Shown: positions 45,646-55,259 of the stretch, one piece after another
How the letters are laid out: every line of letters begins with the position of its first letter
Numbering within the stretch: position 1 is the stretch's first letter
Origin: Novosphingobium sp. B1
GTDB lineage: Bacteria > Pseudomonadota > Alphaproteobacteria > Sphingomonadales > Sphingomonadaceae
NCBI RefSeq assembly: GCF_900176395.1
Contig: NZ_FWXL01000003.1
Span: forward strand, 248,001-312,000
Length of the DNA: 64,000 nt
Direction of reading: 5' to 3'
Translations under genes and position numbers: made by a program
The notes under the pieces: model-generated
The model's database searches: none
Told to the model about the DNA's origin: nothing
What the model saw: only the letters and a program-made list of their open reading frames with translations

Positions 45646-46545
45646 ATGAACGACGATTCCAACCCAGGCCCCCAGGAAATGGTCGACCGACTTCTCGATC
45701 TGCTGGACGTGAAAGATCACGGCGGCGATCGCTTCGAGGGGCGTCGCAAGATTGGCGGCGTGGGCCGCGTATTTGGCGGACAGGTGATTGGCCAGGCTCT
45801 GGCCAGCGCCGAGCGTACCGTGCCCGATGATCGTCCGGTCCATTCGCTCCATGCCTATTTCCTGCGCGGCGGCAACGAAGACCACGAAATCGACTTCAAA
45901 GTGGAGCGGGACCTCGATGGCGGCTCGTTCTCCAACCGCCGCGTCGTCGCCAGCCAACTCGGCAAGCCGATCCTCAACATGGTCGCCTCGTTCCACAAGC
46001 GCGAGGACGGACGCTATCATGCCGAGCCGATGCCCGAGGTGGCAGGGCCAGATGATCTTGCCAGCGAAGCCGATCTGCGCCGTCGCCATGCAGAGAAGAT
46101 GCCCGAGAAAGCCAGGGCGCAGATGCTGCAGCCCCGGCCGATCGAACTGCGCCCGCTGGAGGCCAGGCATTGGATGGACTCAGGACCGCGCGAACCGCGC
46201 GCCCACACCTGGTTCCGCTCGGTCGCAGCCTTGCCCGACGATGCGCGCATCCATCGCGCGGTGCTTGCCTATGCCAGTGACATGACGCTGCTCGGCACCT
46301 CGACCCTGCCGCACGACATCAGCTGGTCAAAGGGCAACCTCATGGGCGCAAGCCTTGATCATGCAGTGTGGTTTCACGATGATTTCCGCGCCGATGAATG
46401 GCTGCTCTATGCCTGCGACAGCCCGTGGGCAGGCCGCGCGCGCGGCTTCAATCGTGGGCGGATCTACACGCGCGACGGCCGGCTGGTGGCCAGCGTGGCG
46501 CAGGAAGGTCTGATCCGCCCCATCGAGCCGAAGAACCGCGGATAG
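45646..46545 (+). CDS. tesB: Acyl-CoA thioesterase II
   Basis: This 299-residue double-hotdog enzyme hydrolyses acyl-CoA to free acid. The N-terminal hotdog shows RVFGGQVIGQALASAERTV and SLHAYFLRGGNEDHEI. The C-terminal hotdog has MTLLGTSTLPHDI and SLDHAVWFHDDFRADEWLLY, with Asp, Thr and Gln positions that fit the TesB catalytic triad. ASVAQEGLIRP ends the family core. Length and order are standard; the ATG at 45646 is clear. Confidence 0.94.
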   Translation: MNDDSNPGPQEMVDRLLDLLDVKDHGGDRFEGRRKIGGVGRVFGGQVIGQALASAERTVPDDRPVHSLHAYFLRGGNEDHEIDFKVERDLDGGSFSNRRVVASQLGKPILNMVASFHKREDGRYHAEPMPEVAGPDDLASEADLRRRHAEKMPEKARAQMLQPRPIELRPLEARHWMDSGPREPRAHTWFRSVAALPDDARIHRAVLAYASDMTLLGTSTLPHDISWSKGNLMGASLDHAVWFHDDFRADEWLLYACDSPWAGRARGFNRGRIYTRDGRLVASVAQEGLIRPIEPKNRG

Positions 46546-46554
46546 GGCCAGATT

Positions 46555-47010
46555 TCAGGGTCTGTTGCACGCAGGCCCGGCAATCCTTGGCTGTGCGACC
46601 ATGGCCATGACAACCCTGCCGAGAGCCGAAACCGCAGGTTGCCCTGCAAGGCTCCGCGCGACCGTATCGAAGCGACGGCAATTGGCAGGATCTGTCGCGC
46701 CCCCGCCATATCGGTTTCCGAGTTGTGTGGTGTAGCTGTCGTAAGTGTGGCCCTGGGCGAAGTGCGCGCGCAGGCGGCGGTCGGCAGCGGCGAAGACCGA
46801 TGCGTGGGTGGACAGCATCGCTTCGTACTGGGCAGAGATATCGGCACCGATCGCCTTGCAGCGCAAGTTGACCGTCATCATCATCGTCTCGAATTCGTGG
46901 ACCTGCGCGGCCACGAACGTCTCGCGGTCAAGGCAGCCCTGCGCCTGGGCCTGTGCAAGCAGCGGCATGAGCAGCGCGCTGACAGCAAGGCAGGCGATCA
47001 GGCGCTTCAC
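46555..47010 (-). CDS. Exported protein of unknown function
   Basis: This 151-residue protein starts with a signal peptide (RLIACLAVSALLMPLLAQAQA). The mature protein has four Cys (QGCLDRE, LRCKAIG, ANCRRFD, PACNRP), which may form disulfides, and a MMMTVNLRCKAIGADISAQY helix. I recognise no family. The start is GTG at 47010, overlapping the stop of the upstream exported protein by four bases, so the two are translated together. Confidence 0.72.
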   Translation of the reverse strand: MKRLIACLAVSALLMPLLAQAQAQGCLDRETFVAAQVHEFETMMMTVNLRCKAIGADISAQYEAMLSTHASVFAAADRRLRAHFAQGHTYDSYTTQLGNRYGGGATDPANCRRFDTVARSLAGQPAVSALGRVVMAMVAQPRIAGPACNRP

Positions 47011-47819
47011 TTTGCAGCCACCGTCACGGCGCAGGCAGCAATCGGCAGGGCCATGATCGCATCGAACTGGCGAACGACTGCTGCCTGCCGGCTGTAGGTC
47101 AAGGCCGCAACCTGCTGCTGGTAATCGCGCGCCTCTGCTGCCAATGCGTTCATTGGCGAGGGATCGCGCGAAAGCTGGTAGCTGTCATAGGCCTGCTGCA
47201 GCTTCTGCATGTGGGCAATGGCAGCGGCGTTGTTGCCGCGCGCTAGCTCGAGCAACGGCTTGTAGCGCAGTTCGTAGAACGCGTTGCGCTGTTCGGTCGA
47301 GCAGAACGAGGCCGGCAGCGCGAGGTCGCTGACGTCAGTCAACGCTGGCCGCGGTGGAAGGGCAAAGCCTTGCGCGGAAGCGACGGCGGAAGTGCTCGCG
47401 CCTAGCTCCTGCGACCGCGCTAGTTCGGTGAGCAGAGCCGCATCGCTGGAGACCTGCGCCGGCTCCGGGTGTGCCGCTGCAGCAATGGTCGTCGCCGGAT
47501 TCTGGGAAGGTGGCGTTGGCGAAGGCAACGACGGCGAAGGTGGCGTCGGGATGGCTGCCTGGGTCGCCGGCACCGGCACGGCCTTGCGAAGGCTTGCAGC
47601 TTTCGCCCTTGCCAGTCCGGCAAATGTCCCGGAGGGGTACTGCTGCAGGTAGGCGTCATAGACTGCCGGATCCTCGCTTCCCGCGACAGACTGCCAGAAC
47701 GCCAGTTCGAATGGGGATCCTACGCCATTTGCACTTTGCGCCGCCAGGGGCGAGGCGAAGGGCAGTATCGCTGCCGCCCAAAATCCCAGTGCCGCAACAC
47801 GACCCTTGCGTGATGTCAT
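47007..47819 (-). CDS. Exported protein with a caspase-neighbourhood FWxSV/YLxxYP motif
   Basis: This 270-residue protein has a signal peptide (GFWAAAILPFASPLAAQ). It then shows ELAFWQSV and YDAYLQQYPSGTFAGLAR, a short motif that recurs in many alphaproteobacterial exported or caspase-linked proteins with TPR-like structure. A Pro/Ser/Thr linker (about 75-110) is followed by a helical C-terminal domain with SFCSTEQRNAFYELRYKPLL. I do not know its function. The ATG at 47819 is chosen because it gives the signal peptide. It overlaps the following small exported protein. Confidence 0.7.
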   Translation of the reverse strand: MTSRKGRVAALGFWAAAILPFASPLAAQSANGVGSPFELAFWQSVAGSEDPAVYDAYLQQYPSGTFAGLARAKAASLRKAVPVPATQAAIPTPPSPSLPSPTPPSQNPATTIAAAAHPEPAQVSSDAALLTELARSQELGASTSAVASAQGFALPPRPALTDVSDLALPASFCSTEQRNAFYELRYKPLLELARGNNAAAIAHMQKLQQAYDSYQLSRDPSPMNALAAEARDYQQQVAALTYSRQAAVVRQFDAIMALPIAACAVTVAAK

Positions 47820-47959
47820 GACCCGATATCTCCCGAACCCCGGCGCGTTCCGAATGCGCGGGGTCTTGTCCCGCAATCAGCAAGCACCGCACGGGCTCAA
47901 CCGGGAGCAAACAAACAGGGTTACCGCTGCCTAAACGGTATTGTTGCGTAGCGCCCGTG

Positions 47960-49018
47960 TCAGGAAAGCAACGCTGCGGCGCGTGCTGCGGCAGGCTTCC
48001 AGCCCAGGCCCTGCGCCTCCAGCCAGGCATCGTCGTAATAGGTCTGGGCATAGCGCAGACCGGAATCGCACAGGATCGTGACGATCGAACCCGCCTGCCC
48101 CGCTGCCGCCATTTCCTCCGCCAATATCAGGCAGGCTTGGATGTTCGTGCCGGTCGATCCGCCAACCGGCCTGCCGATCCGCGCGGCAATGGCCCGCATG
48201 GCCCCGATCGAGGCGGCATCGGGCACGGCGATCATCCGGTCGATCACCTCGGGCACGAACGAGGGTTCGACACGTGGCCGGCCAATGCCTTCGATCAGGC
48301 AGCACGACCCCTGCGGTGGGGCCGTGACGCTGCGGTCGGCGTGGTGACGATGGAACACCGAACCTTCCGGGTCTGCCACGCACAGCCGCGTCGGGTAGCG
48401 GCCATAGCGGATGAAGCGCCCCAGCGTGGCCGAGGTGCCCCCCGTCCCCGCCCCGCAGACGATCCATGATGGCACGGGATGATCCTCGCGCGCCATCTGC
48501 TGGAAGATCGACTGGGCAATGTTGTTGTTGCCCCGCCAGTCGGTAGCGCGCTCGGCGTAGGTGAACTGGTCGAGGAACAGGCCGTTGCCCTCGGCAGCCA
48601 GGCGTTCGGCCGCCGCATACATCTCGCCCGGGCTGTCGACCATGTGGACATCGCCCCCGTGGAAGCGGATTGCCTCGATCTTGGCAGGCGATGTGCTGCG
48701 CGGGATGACCGCAACGAACTTCAGGCCGATCAGCCTGGCGAAGTACGCCTCGGAAACGGCTGTCGAACCGCTCGTGGCATCGACCAGCAGCGTGTCCGGG
48801 CCGATGCGATTGTTGCACAGGCCATAAAGGATCAGCGAGCGGGCCAGCCGGTGCTTCAGGCTACCGGTTGGATGGACGCTCTCGTCCTTGAGATAGAGCG
48901 TGATGCCGGGAAACTTCGGCAATTCCACGCGGATCAGGTGCGTGTCGGCAGAGCGGTTGAAATCCGCCTCGATGCGGCGCACGGCCTCGTCGCTCCACGC
49001 CCTGCGCTGGTCTGCCAT
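47960..49018 (-). CDS. PLP-dependent cysteine synthase-family enzyme, Cds1-like
   Basis: This 352-residue fold-type II PLP enzyme has the Schiff-base lysine in [14 protein letters not shown] (about residue 50), the substrate loop [15 protein letters not shown] and the phosphate loop [13 protein letters not shown]. The tail [19 protein letters not shown] stretch ([14 protein letters not shown]) and [15 protein letters not shown] are as in actinobacterial Cds1, a cysteine desulfhydrase giving pyruvate, sulfide and ammonia. It could also act as a synthase. ATG at 49018 follows GGAGAGCAGC; ATG at 49030 would add four residues. It lies behind uvrC. Confidence 0.85.
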   Translation of the reverse strand: MADQRRAWSDEAVRRIEADFNRSADTHLIRVELPKFPGITLYLKDESVHPTGSLKHRLARSLILYGLCNNRIGPDTLLVDATSGSTAVSEAYFARLIGLKFVAVIPRSTSPAKIEAIRFHGGDVHMVDSPGEMYAAAERLAAEGNGLFLDQFTYAERATDWRGNNNIAQSIFQQMAREDHPVPSWIVCGAGTGGTSATLGRFIRYGRYPTRLCVADPEGSVFHRHHADRSVTAPPQGSCCLIEGIGRPRVEPSFVPEVIDRMIAVPDAASIGAMRAIAARIGRPVGGSTGTNIQACLILAEEMAAAGQAGSIVTILCDSGLRYAQTYYDDAWLEAQGLGWKPAAARAAALLS

Positions 49019-49032
49019 GCTGCTCTCCATCT

Positions 49033-50970
49033 TTACCCGTTGGGATGATAGAAGTCGTAGACGGTTTGCGCCACAGTTGCGCTCACGCCGGGCGCGCGCT
49101 GCAGATCGTCGAGGCTGGCGGCGCGGACTTTACCCGCCGTACCGAAATGAAGAAGCAGAGCGCGCTTTCGCGCCGGGCCGATGCCGGGGATCTCGTCCAG
49201 CGGACTGGCCGTAATCGCCCGGCTCCGCTTGGCGCGGTGCGCTCCAATGGCGAAGCGGTGGACCTCGTCGCGCATGTTCTGCAGATGGAACAGCACCGGC
49301 GAGTTGACCGGAAGCATCTTCTCGCGCCCGTCTGGAAAGTGGAACACCTCGCGCCCCTCGCGCCCGTGGTGAGGGCCCTTGGCAATGGCGATCAGCGGCA
49401 CATCCTCGATGCCAAGTTCGCCCAGCGCTTCCTTCACGGCCGACATCTGCCCCTTGCCGCCGTCGATCAGCACAAGATCGGGCCACATCCCGCTCTCGCG
49501 ATCAGGATCTTCCTCCTGCGCCTTGCCGAAGCGACGGGTCATCACCTCGCGCATCATGCCGAAGTCGTCGTTGGTCTGCGCGGTCTTGATATTCCACTTG
49601 CGGTACTGGCCCTTCACGAAGCCCTCCGGCCCCGCGACGATCATGGCGCCAAGCGCGTTGGTGCCCTGGATGTGGCTGTTGTCATAGACCTCGATCCGCT
49701 GCGGCACTTCCGGCAGCTCGAGGAATTCGGCCAGTTCGCGCATGACCCTGGCCTTTGTCCCGCTCTCGGCCATCCGCCGGTCGAGTGATTCCACGGCATT
49801 GCGCTGCGCCTGCTCCATCAGCCTGCGCCTGTCGCCGCGCTGTGGAACGGAGATTTCGACCTTGCCGCCCGCGCCCTCGCACAAGGCTTCGGCCAGCAAC
49901 GCCGCCTCGGGCAATTCGCGGTCGACGAGGATCAGACGAGCTGGTGGCACCTCCTCATAGAACTGGGCGAGGAAGCTCGTCATCACTTCCTCCTCGGACA
50001 ACCCCTCGGTGTGGCTGGGGAAGAAGGCACGATGCCCCCAGTTCTGGCCGCCACGGATGAAGAAGGCCTGCACGGCAACCTGTCCGCTTTTCACCGCCAT
50101 GGCAAAGACATCGGCATTGCCGACGCCTTCGGCGTTGATCGCCTGGCTTCCCTGGATGAAAGTCGCGGCGCGCAGGCGATCACGCAGCATTGCTGCCCGT
50201 TCGAAGTCGAGGCTCTCGGCCGCTTCCTGCATCTGCGCCTCGATCTCGCGCTGCACCGCGCTCGACTTGCCGCCGAGGAAGTCCTTGGCCTGCCGCACCA
50301 GATCGGCGTAATCGTCCTTGCTGATGCGATCGACGCACGGTGCCGAGCAGCGACGGATCTGGTAGAGCAGGCACGGCCGGTCGCGGCGCAACATGAAACC
50401 ATCGTTGCAGCTTCTGAGCAGGAAGAGTTTCTGCAACGCATTGATCGTGGTGTTGACGCTCCCGGCGCTCGCAAAGGGCCCATAGTAATTGCCCTTGGCC
50501 TTGCGAGCACCGCGGTGCTTCTGGATGCGCGGGAAAGCGTGATCGCCCCGCAGCAGAATGAACGGGAACGATTTGTCGTCGCGCAGCAGCACGTTGTAGG
50601 GCGGGCGGAAGCGCTTGATGAGTTGCGCTTCCAGCAGCAGCGCCTCGGCTTCGGAATTGGTCGTGACGATCGTCATGCTGCGCGTCTGGCTGACCATGCG
50701 GCGCAAACGGTTGGGCAGTCTCTCGACCTGCGTGTAATTGGCGACGCGGTTCTTCAGCGCTCGCGCCTTGCCGACATAGAGCACGTCGCCCTTGGCGTCC
50801 TGCATCCGATAGACGCCGGGCTTGGGCTTGAGCGTCTGCACCGTGTCGCGGATTACCGACACGCCCAGCTCGATATCCGGCTTGTCCGCGCCGCGCACGG
50901 TCGTCGAGGCGCGGTCCTCGTGAAAGCGCTCGGTATCGCGGTCGGGTGGAGGTACGGGCTTGCGGGCCAT
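49033..50970 (-). CDS. uvrC: UvrC, excinuclease ABC subunit C
   Basis: This 645-residue nuclease makes both cuts in nucleotide excision repair. The N-terminal GIY-YIG domain starts at [20 protein letters not shown] and carries out the 3' incision. A UVR motif lies in the middle ([20 protein letters not shown]). The RNase H-like domain ([35 protein letters not shown]) makes the 5' cut. The C-terminal helix-hairpin-helix is at [20 protein letters not shown]. An in-frame ATG at 51066 would add 32 residues without homology; 50970 is preferred. Confidence 0.95.
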   Translation of the reverse strand: MARKPVPPPDRDTERFHEDRASTTVRGADKPDIELGVSVIRDTVQTLKPKPGVYRMQDAKGDVLYVGKARALKNRVANYTQVERLPNRLRRMVSQTRSMTIVTTNSEAEALLLEAQLIKRFRPPYNVLLRDDKSFPFILLRGDHAFPRIQKHRGARKAKGNYYGPFASAGSVNTTINALQKLFLLRSCNDGFMLRRDRPCLLYQIRRCSAPCVDRISKDDYADLVRQAKDFLGGKSSAVQREIEAQMQEAAESLDFERAAMLRDRLRAATFIQGSQAINAEGVGNADVFAMAVKSGQVAVQAFFIRGGQNWGHRAFFPSHTEGLSEEEVMTSFLAQFYEEVPPARLILVDRELPEAALLAEALCEGAGGKVEISVPQRGDRRRLMEQAQRNAVESLDRRMAESGTKARVMRELAEFLELPEVPQRIEVYDNSHIQGTNALGAMIVAGPEGFVKGQYRKWNIKTAQTNDDFGMMREVMTRRFGKAQEEDPDRESGMWPDLVLIDGGKGQMSAVKEALGELGIEDVPLIAIAKGPHHGREGREVFHFPDGREKMLPVNSPVLFHLQNMRDEVHRFAIGAHRAKRSRAITASPLDEIPGIGPARKRALLLHFGTAGKVRAASLDDLQRAPGVSATVAQTVYDFYHPNG

Positions 50971-51132
50971 GGTCTGGGCAGCAGATAAGCCTTGCCGCGC
51001 GTGGTGCAATGCCCCCGCCGCCGCTTTCCCCAGCACAAACCGCAAGACTTGCCCTGCGTTTGTCATAGCTATCAGTGTTTTACCTGATACCTCGTTTCGT
51101 CCGAATTATCCCCGATGCGACAGAATTGGCGC

Positions 51133-51543
51133 ATGATCGGGAAACCATTTGGCACGGCAGGGCTGGGGTCGGGCGCAACAAGCATGCCCCACCGTCGCGG
51201 TGATCCTCGCGTTCGCCTCAACATACCTGGACGCTTGATCATGCTTTCGGGCACGGAAGAGTGCATCCTGGAAGACCTGTCGGTCACCGGGGCGGCCATC
51301 GTGCCGCAATACGGGCTTCCGCCCGCCGGTACCTCGGCCATTCTCAAGTGTGAACATGTCGAAGCCTTCGGGGTCGTGCGCTGGGCCCGTCATGGCCGCT
51401 GCGGCCTCATGTTCGACGAGAAGCTGCCCCTGGCGCAGGTCGTCAGCCTGCGCCATTTTGCCGATCACTTCGAGACGACCGAGCGCGAGCGCAACATGGA
51501 GCGCGCTCGCATCTGGGTGCAGGGAAGGTCTCGAGCCGTCTAG
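51133..51543 (+). CDS. PilZ-domain c-di-GMP-binding protein candidate
   Basis: This 136-residue protein has a PilZ domain: PHRRGDPRVRLNIPGRLIML at the start, with the arginine-rich RxxxR motif, and DLSVTGAAIV as the D/NxSxxG motif that completes the c-di-GMP site. The C-terminal part (FDEKLPLAQVVSLRHFADHF) is helical. It probably binds c-di-GMP and passes the signal on by contact. The start is uncertain: ATG at 51115, 51133 and 51184 are possible, and none has a good ribosome site. Confidence 0.8.
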   Translation: MIGKPFGTAGLGSGATSMPHRRGDPRVRLNIPGRLIMLSGTEECILEDLSVTGAAIVPQYGLPPAGTSAILKCEHVEAFGVVRWARHGRCGLMFDEKLPLAQVVSLRHFADHFETTERERNMERARIWVQGRSRAV

Positions 51544-54116
51544 AACTGCTTGCGGAACTCGATCTCGAACACGCGCCCGCGCGCATCGAGATAACCCGGC
51601 TGATAGCGCAACGGCACCGTTCCTGTATCATCGGTCACGCGCTGCTGGGCGTTGAACAGGTTTGACACCGAAAGTGACAACCGCGAACCCTTGAAGAAGG
51701 GCACCTTTTCGACAAGCTTCTCCTTCCGCCCGAGATCTGCGAACATGCGCAGGTTGAACGTCGCGATGGGATCGAAGCGCAGCGTCGAGGAACCGGGCAG
51801 GCCGCTCGCATCGATGCGTGAACCGCCGGTGTAGGTGCCGTTCAGGCGCAGGCCGAAACCGCGATAGAACCCGCCACCTTCCATCTCGATCGAATGGCGC
51901 GCCACGCCGCCCGAGATGGCATCGCCATCGAGCAGGTCAAGCACCTGCCCGCCCGGCGCGATCTGGACAGACTGCTGAAAGCGCACCGTGTGGAATACCG
52001 ACAGGTTCCATCGACCGCGACCGTCCGAGTTGAAGCCGCCCGGCCCTCCCCTGCCCCCGCCGCCTGCGCCCCGCGCTCCCATGCGCGGGCCGCCTTCGGG
52101 AGGCGCACCCGCACCGGCAGGCGCGCCACCGCCGCCAGGCCGTCCCGCACCACGCATTGCCGCCATCGGCCCGCGCGGTTGCGCCATCGCAGGGTCAGGC
52201 TTCCCGAAGCTTCCCGACACGTTCAGCCCGTAGCGCAGGCGCGACCCCTTCTCCTCGGCAAAGGTCACCGGGCTTTGATCGATGGCAATGATGCGGCCGC
52301 TGGCATCCCGCTGCACTCTTCCGGCGAATGCCGCCTCGACCTCAGGCGTCAGAAGCGAGAAGCTGTTGGTCGTATTGGTTGAACGGTTGCGGAAGTATTC
52401 GGCAACGAACGTGGAATCCTTGAGGAACGGGAGGGACCAGTTCACGCCGAACTTCCAGTCCCGCTGCCGCTCCTTCACTAGACCCGGATTGCCACCCGAG
52501 GTCACTTGCGCCAGCACGGTCTCGTTGCGGCTGAAATCGTAGACCGACACGTTCTCGGTCACGATGGTCGGTCCCCCGAGATCGCTAAGACCCGGCGCCT
52601 TGTCTGCGGCAACATACGTCGCCTGCAGCGTGAGCTTCTCGGTCGGCGCGTACGTCAGGCCACCGCCCCAATTGTACAGTGTGCCGAAGTCCGAAAGCCG
52701 GTGCACTTCGGCATTGGCGTTGAGCGACAGGTCGCCAATCCCTGATCCGAAATTTTCCTTCCGGCTGGTGATCGGAACATCGACGCTGAAGCCTGCCTGG
52801 GCATCGCCACGCTTCAGATTGATCTGGCCGACCGCCGTGCGCGTGTCGGTGCTCTCGATGCCCGAATAATCGAACCCCGCCTTGACGGTAAGTGCAACCT
52901 CGCCACCGGGCAGGCGAAGCGGTCGTCCACTGACCGTGGCCAGACTGGAAAGCGAGTCCGTCTTCGACAGCGCCCGGTTGGGGGATAGAGCGCCGATGGC
53001 GCCTGTCGGCAAAGCGCTGGTCGCGGTCAGCGAACCCGCATCGACCAGAGCCTGCAACCGCGACAGATCCGCGCGCTGGTCGATCGTGCTCTTCGTTTCG
53101 ACGTGCCCGCCATCTGCAGTCAGCGCGAGAAACCAGTCGCCCAGGGGCTTGTTGTAGGCTGCCCCCGCCTGCAGTGTCGTCGTGCGCCGCCGCGTGGTCA
53201 GGGCCTGCGGATCGAGCAACGTGCGGGCATAAGTCCCGCTGGCATCGCTCAGCGTCACGGTATTGAGGCCATTGAGTGACCGCGAATCATCACGCTGGAC
53301 GAGGATGTTGGCGCTCAAGCCCGCACCACCGCTCAAGGCGCGGGCCAGCGTCGCATTGATCTGCGCGGACTTCGAATCCGCGATCAAGGTGCGGTACGCA
53401 GCCGGATCGGGATCGCCGGCCACACGCATCGCTGAAGACGCTGGCTGGATAATGCCACGCTCGGCTTCGGTCAGGGGGCTTGCATCCTCGACCTTGCCGG
53501 TAACGTTGATGCGGTTGCCACCGGCAATCTGCGTGAGTGTGAATTCCTGCTCCCACTCGGTGAACCCGCCCCCGCTGGGCAGGCGAAGTTCGCTGTCGGA
53601 GCCCAGACTGCTGAAATTGTCCTTTAGGATGAAATTCACCACCCGCTGGTCCGGGCGGTAACCATAGCGCAGCGCCACTTCCTCGGGCAGGATTTCCACG
53701 CGCCGGATCGCCTCGGGCGGAAGGCCGCGCATTTCGCGAAAGCCCGATATGCGCATGCCGTTGAGCAGGACCACAGGCATGCCGCCGCCGCGCCCCCGGC
53801 CCGATCCCGTCTGCGGCGCCAATGCCGAAAGCAGGTCCTGGAGCGATCCGGCACCGTAGGAAGCAATCGCATTCTCGTCGAGCACCGCGATCGGCGGCTG
53901 GACCGTATCGACCTGGCCCTTGATGCGCGTGGCCACGACCAGGATCTGGTCGTCTTCCGGGGTGATTTCATCGCCATCCAAGTCCACGGTTGGCTCCTGC
54001 GAAGCTTCGGCCCCGGCGTTCTCAGCCTCCGGAACGGCACTTTGCGCGAATGCCGGGGCCGTCCCTGATAGAGAAAAGGCAATGGCGGCCAGCGATGGCG
54101 CGGCGTAAAATCTCAC
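51540..54116 (-). CDS. TonB-dependent receptor with a Gly/Pro-rich barrel insertion
   Basis: This 858-residue outer-membrane transporter starts at GTG 54116 behind AAGGAATTGCAGAC. It has a signal peptide (SLAAIAFSLSGTAPAFAQ), an acidic TonB-box region (ILVVATRIKG), a plug (VVLLNGMRISGFREM, RRVEILPEEVALRYGYRPDQ) and a 22-strand barrel ending EIEFRKQF with the terminal Phe. Residues about 638-703 are an insertion almost wholly of Gly, Pro, Ala, Arg and Met. The transported substrate is unknown. The gene overlaps the PilZ gene end by four bases (convergent). Confidence 0.9.
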   Translation of the reverse strand: MRFYAAPSLAAIAFSLSGTAPAFAQSAVPEAENAGAEASQEPTVDLDGDEITPEDDQILVVATRIKGQVDTVQPPIAVLDENAIASYGAGSLQDLLSALAPQTGSGRGRGGGMPVVLLNGMRISGFREMRGLPPEAIRRVEILPEEVALRYGYRPDQRVVNFILKDNFSSLGSDSELRLPSGGGFTEWEQEFTLTQIAGGNRINVTGKVEDASPLTEAERGIIQPASSAMRVAGDPDPAAYRTLIADSKSAQINATLARALSGGAGLSANILVQRDDSRSLNGLNTVTLSDASGTYARTLLDPQALTTRRRTTTLQAGAAYNKPLGDWFLALTADGGHVETKSTIDQRADLSRLQALVDAGSLTATSALPTGAIGALSPNRALSKTDSLSSLATVSGRPLRLPGGEVALTVKAGFDYSGIESTDTRTAVGQINLKRGDAQAGFSVDVPITSRKENFGSGIGDLSLNANAEVHRLSDFGTLYNWGGGLTYAPTEKLTLQATYVAADKAPGLSDLGGPTIVTENVSVYDFSRNETVLAQVTSGGNPGLVKERQRDWKFGVNWSLPFLKDSTFVAEYFRNRSTNTTNSFSLLTPEVEAAFAGRVQRDASGRIIAIDQSPVTFAEEKGSRLRYGLNVSGSFGKPDPAMAQPRGPMAAMRGAGRPGGGGAPAGAGAPPEGGPRMGARGAGGGGRGGPGGFNSDGRGRWNLSVFHTVRFQQSVQIAPGGQVLDLLDGDAISGGVARHSIEMEGGGFYRGFGLRLNGTYTGGSRIDASGLPGSSTLRFDPIATFNLRMFADLGRKEKLVEKVPFFKGSRLSLSVSNLFNAQQRVTDDTGTVPLRYQPGYLDARGRVFEIEFRKQF

Positions 54117-54408
54117 GTCTGCAATTCCTTGAATTCAGGCTCACCGGATCGGCATTGGCAAATTCAACGCCACACCTGCCGAGACTGTCCCGTAGCGGCA
54201 ACGCGCATTTCGTATCAGTTTGTCGCACTGCAACATGCACGGCGCCATCGTGCACGAAACCTGAACCAAAGCCGGTCAGTCTCAGCGCGCCTCTTTCCTT
54301 TTGCCGCTGGCAAGGCTATGGGCCGCCCAAATTCCTTGCGCAGGGATCATATCCGGTGATCGCTGCGTTTTCCTGCATACCCTTATAAAAAGGCATCCGA
54401 GCCCGCCG

Positions 54409-54654
54409 ATGGCGAAAGAAGAACTCCTCGAAATGCGCGGCCAGGTGGTCGAACTGCTGCCCAACGCGATGTTTCGCGTCCGTCTGGAAAACGATCATGA
54501 AATCCTCGGCCACACCGCCGGCAAGATGCGCAAGAACCGCATCCGCGTTCTGGTGGGTGACGAAGTGCTGGTCGAATTGACGCCCTACGATCTGACCAAG
54601 GGCCGCATCACCTATCGCTTCATGCCCGGCCGCGGCGGTCCCGGCGGCTTCTGA
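54409..54654 (+). CDS. infA: Translation initiation factor IF-1
   Basis: This 81-residue S1/OB-fold protein is IF-1, which binds the ribosomal A site during initiation. It shows [40 protein letters not shown] and the [14 protein letters not shown] end. The usual length is about 72 residues; the extra part is a tail [11 protein letters not shown]. It lies behind a 292-base gap with a TATAAA-like element (54384-54389) close to the start. The stop overlaps the maf start (TGATG). Confidence 0.95.
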   Translation: MAKEELLEMRGQVVELLPNAMFRVRLENDHEILGHTAGKMRKNRIRVLVGDEVLVELTPYDLTKGRITYRFMPGRGGPGGF

Positions 54655-55259
54655 TGGCGGGCGAGGTTTCGCCCGCACCTTCCTCTCCACAACTCGTTCT
54701 GGCCTCTGCCAGTCCGCGGCGGCAGGAGTTGCTCGCCCGCCTTGGCATAACGCCTGCGCGGGTCGTCGCCACCGATATCGACGAATCGCCGCTGCAAGGT
54801 GAACGGCCGCGTGCGCACGCTGTTCGTCTCGCTGCCGAAAAGGCGCGCGCTGCAGCGCTGTCTGCTCCCGATGCGATAATCCTGGCGGGCGACACGGTTG
54901 TCGGCGCCGGCGCACGCATCCTTCCCAAGGCCGAAGACGAGGCTACAGCGCGCCAGTGCCTCGCCCTGCTCTCCGGCCGGCGCCATCGCGTGTTCTCGGC
55001 AATTGCCGTGCTCACGCCCGATGGACGAATTCGCGAAGCCCTTTCTGAGACGATCGTGCGCTTCAAGCGCCTTTCCGAGCAGGAACTGGAGGATTACCTC
55101 GCTGCCGGGGAATGGCGGGGCAAGGCCGGCGGCTACGCGATCCAGGGCAGCGCTGAAGGCTTCTGTGACTGGTTGTCCGGCAGCCACTCCGGGGTCGTCG
55201 GCTTGCCACTGTTCGAAACGCGGCGCCTGCTGCGGGCGGCGGGCATCGATGTCCGCTGA
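54654..55259 (+). CDS. maf: Maf-family nucleotide pyrophosphatase
   Basis: This 201-residue NTP pyrophosphatase of the Maf/YhdE/YceF group has the N-terminal LASASPRRQELLARLGI, the acidic DAIILAGDTVVGAG and the C-terminal GKAGGYAIQGSAEGFCDWLS. Maf proteins hydrolyse dTTP, UTP or modified nucleotides. It overlaps infA by one base and its end overlaps the RNase E/G-like gene by 11 bases, which indicates an infA-maf-rne-like-yacG operon. Confidence 0.93.
   Translation: MAGEVSPAPSSPQLVLASASPRRQELLARLGITPARVVATDIDESPLQGERPRAHAVRLAAEKARAAALSAPDAIILAGDTVVGAGARILPKAEDEATARQCLALLSGRRHRVFSAIAVLTPDGRIREALSETIVRFKRLSEQELEDYLAAGEWRGKAGGYAIQGSAEGFCDWLSGSHSGVVGLPLFETRRLLRAAGIDVR

Noticed and set aside
54117..54408. 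Possible small gene or RNA in the 292-base gap before infA
   Set aside because: I saw no coding frame with a ribosome site and no riboswitch-like structure; it probably holds the promoters for infA and the TonB receptor.
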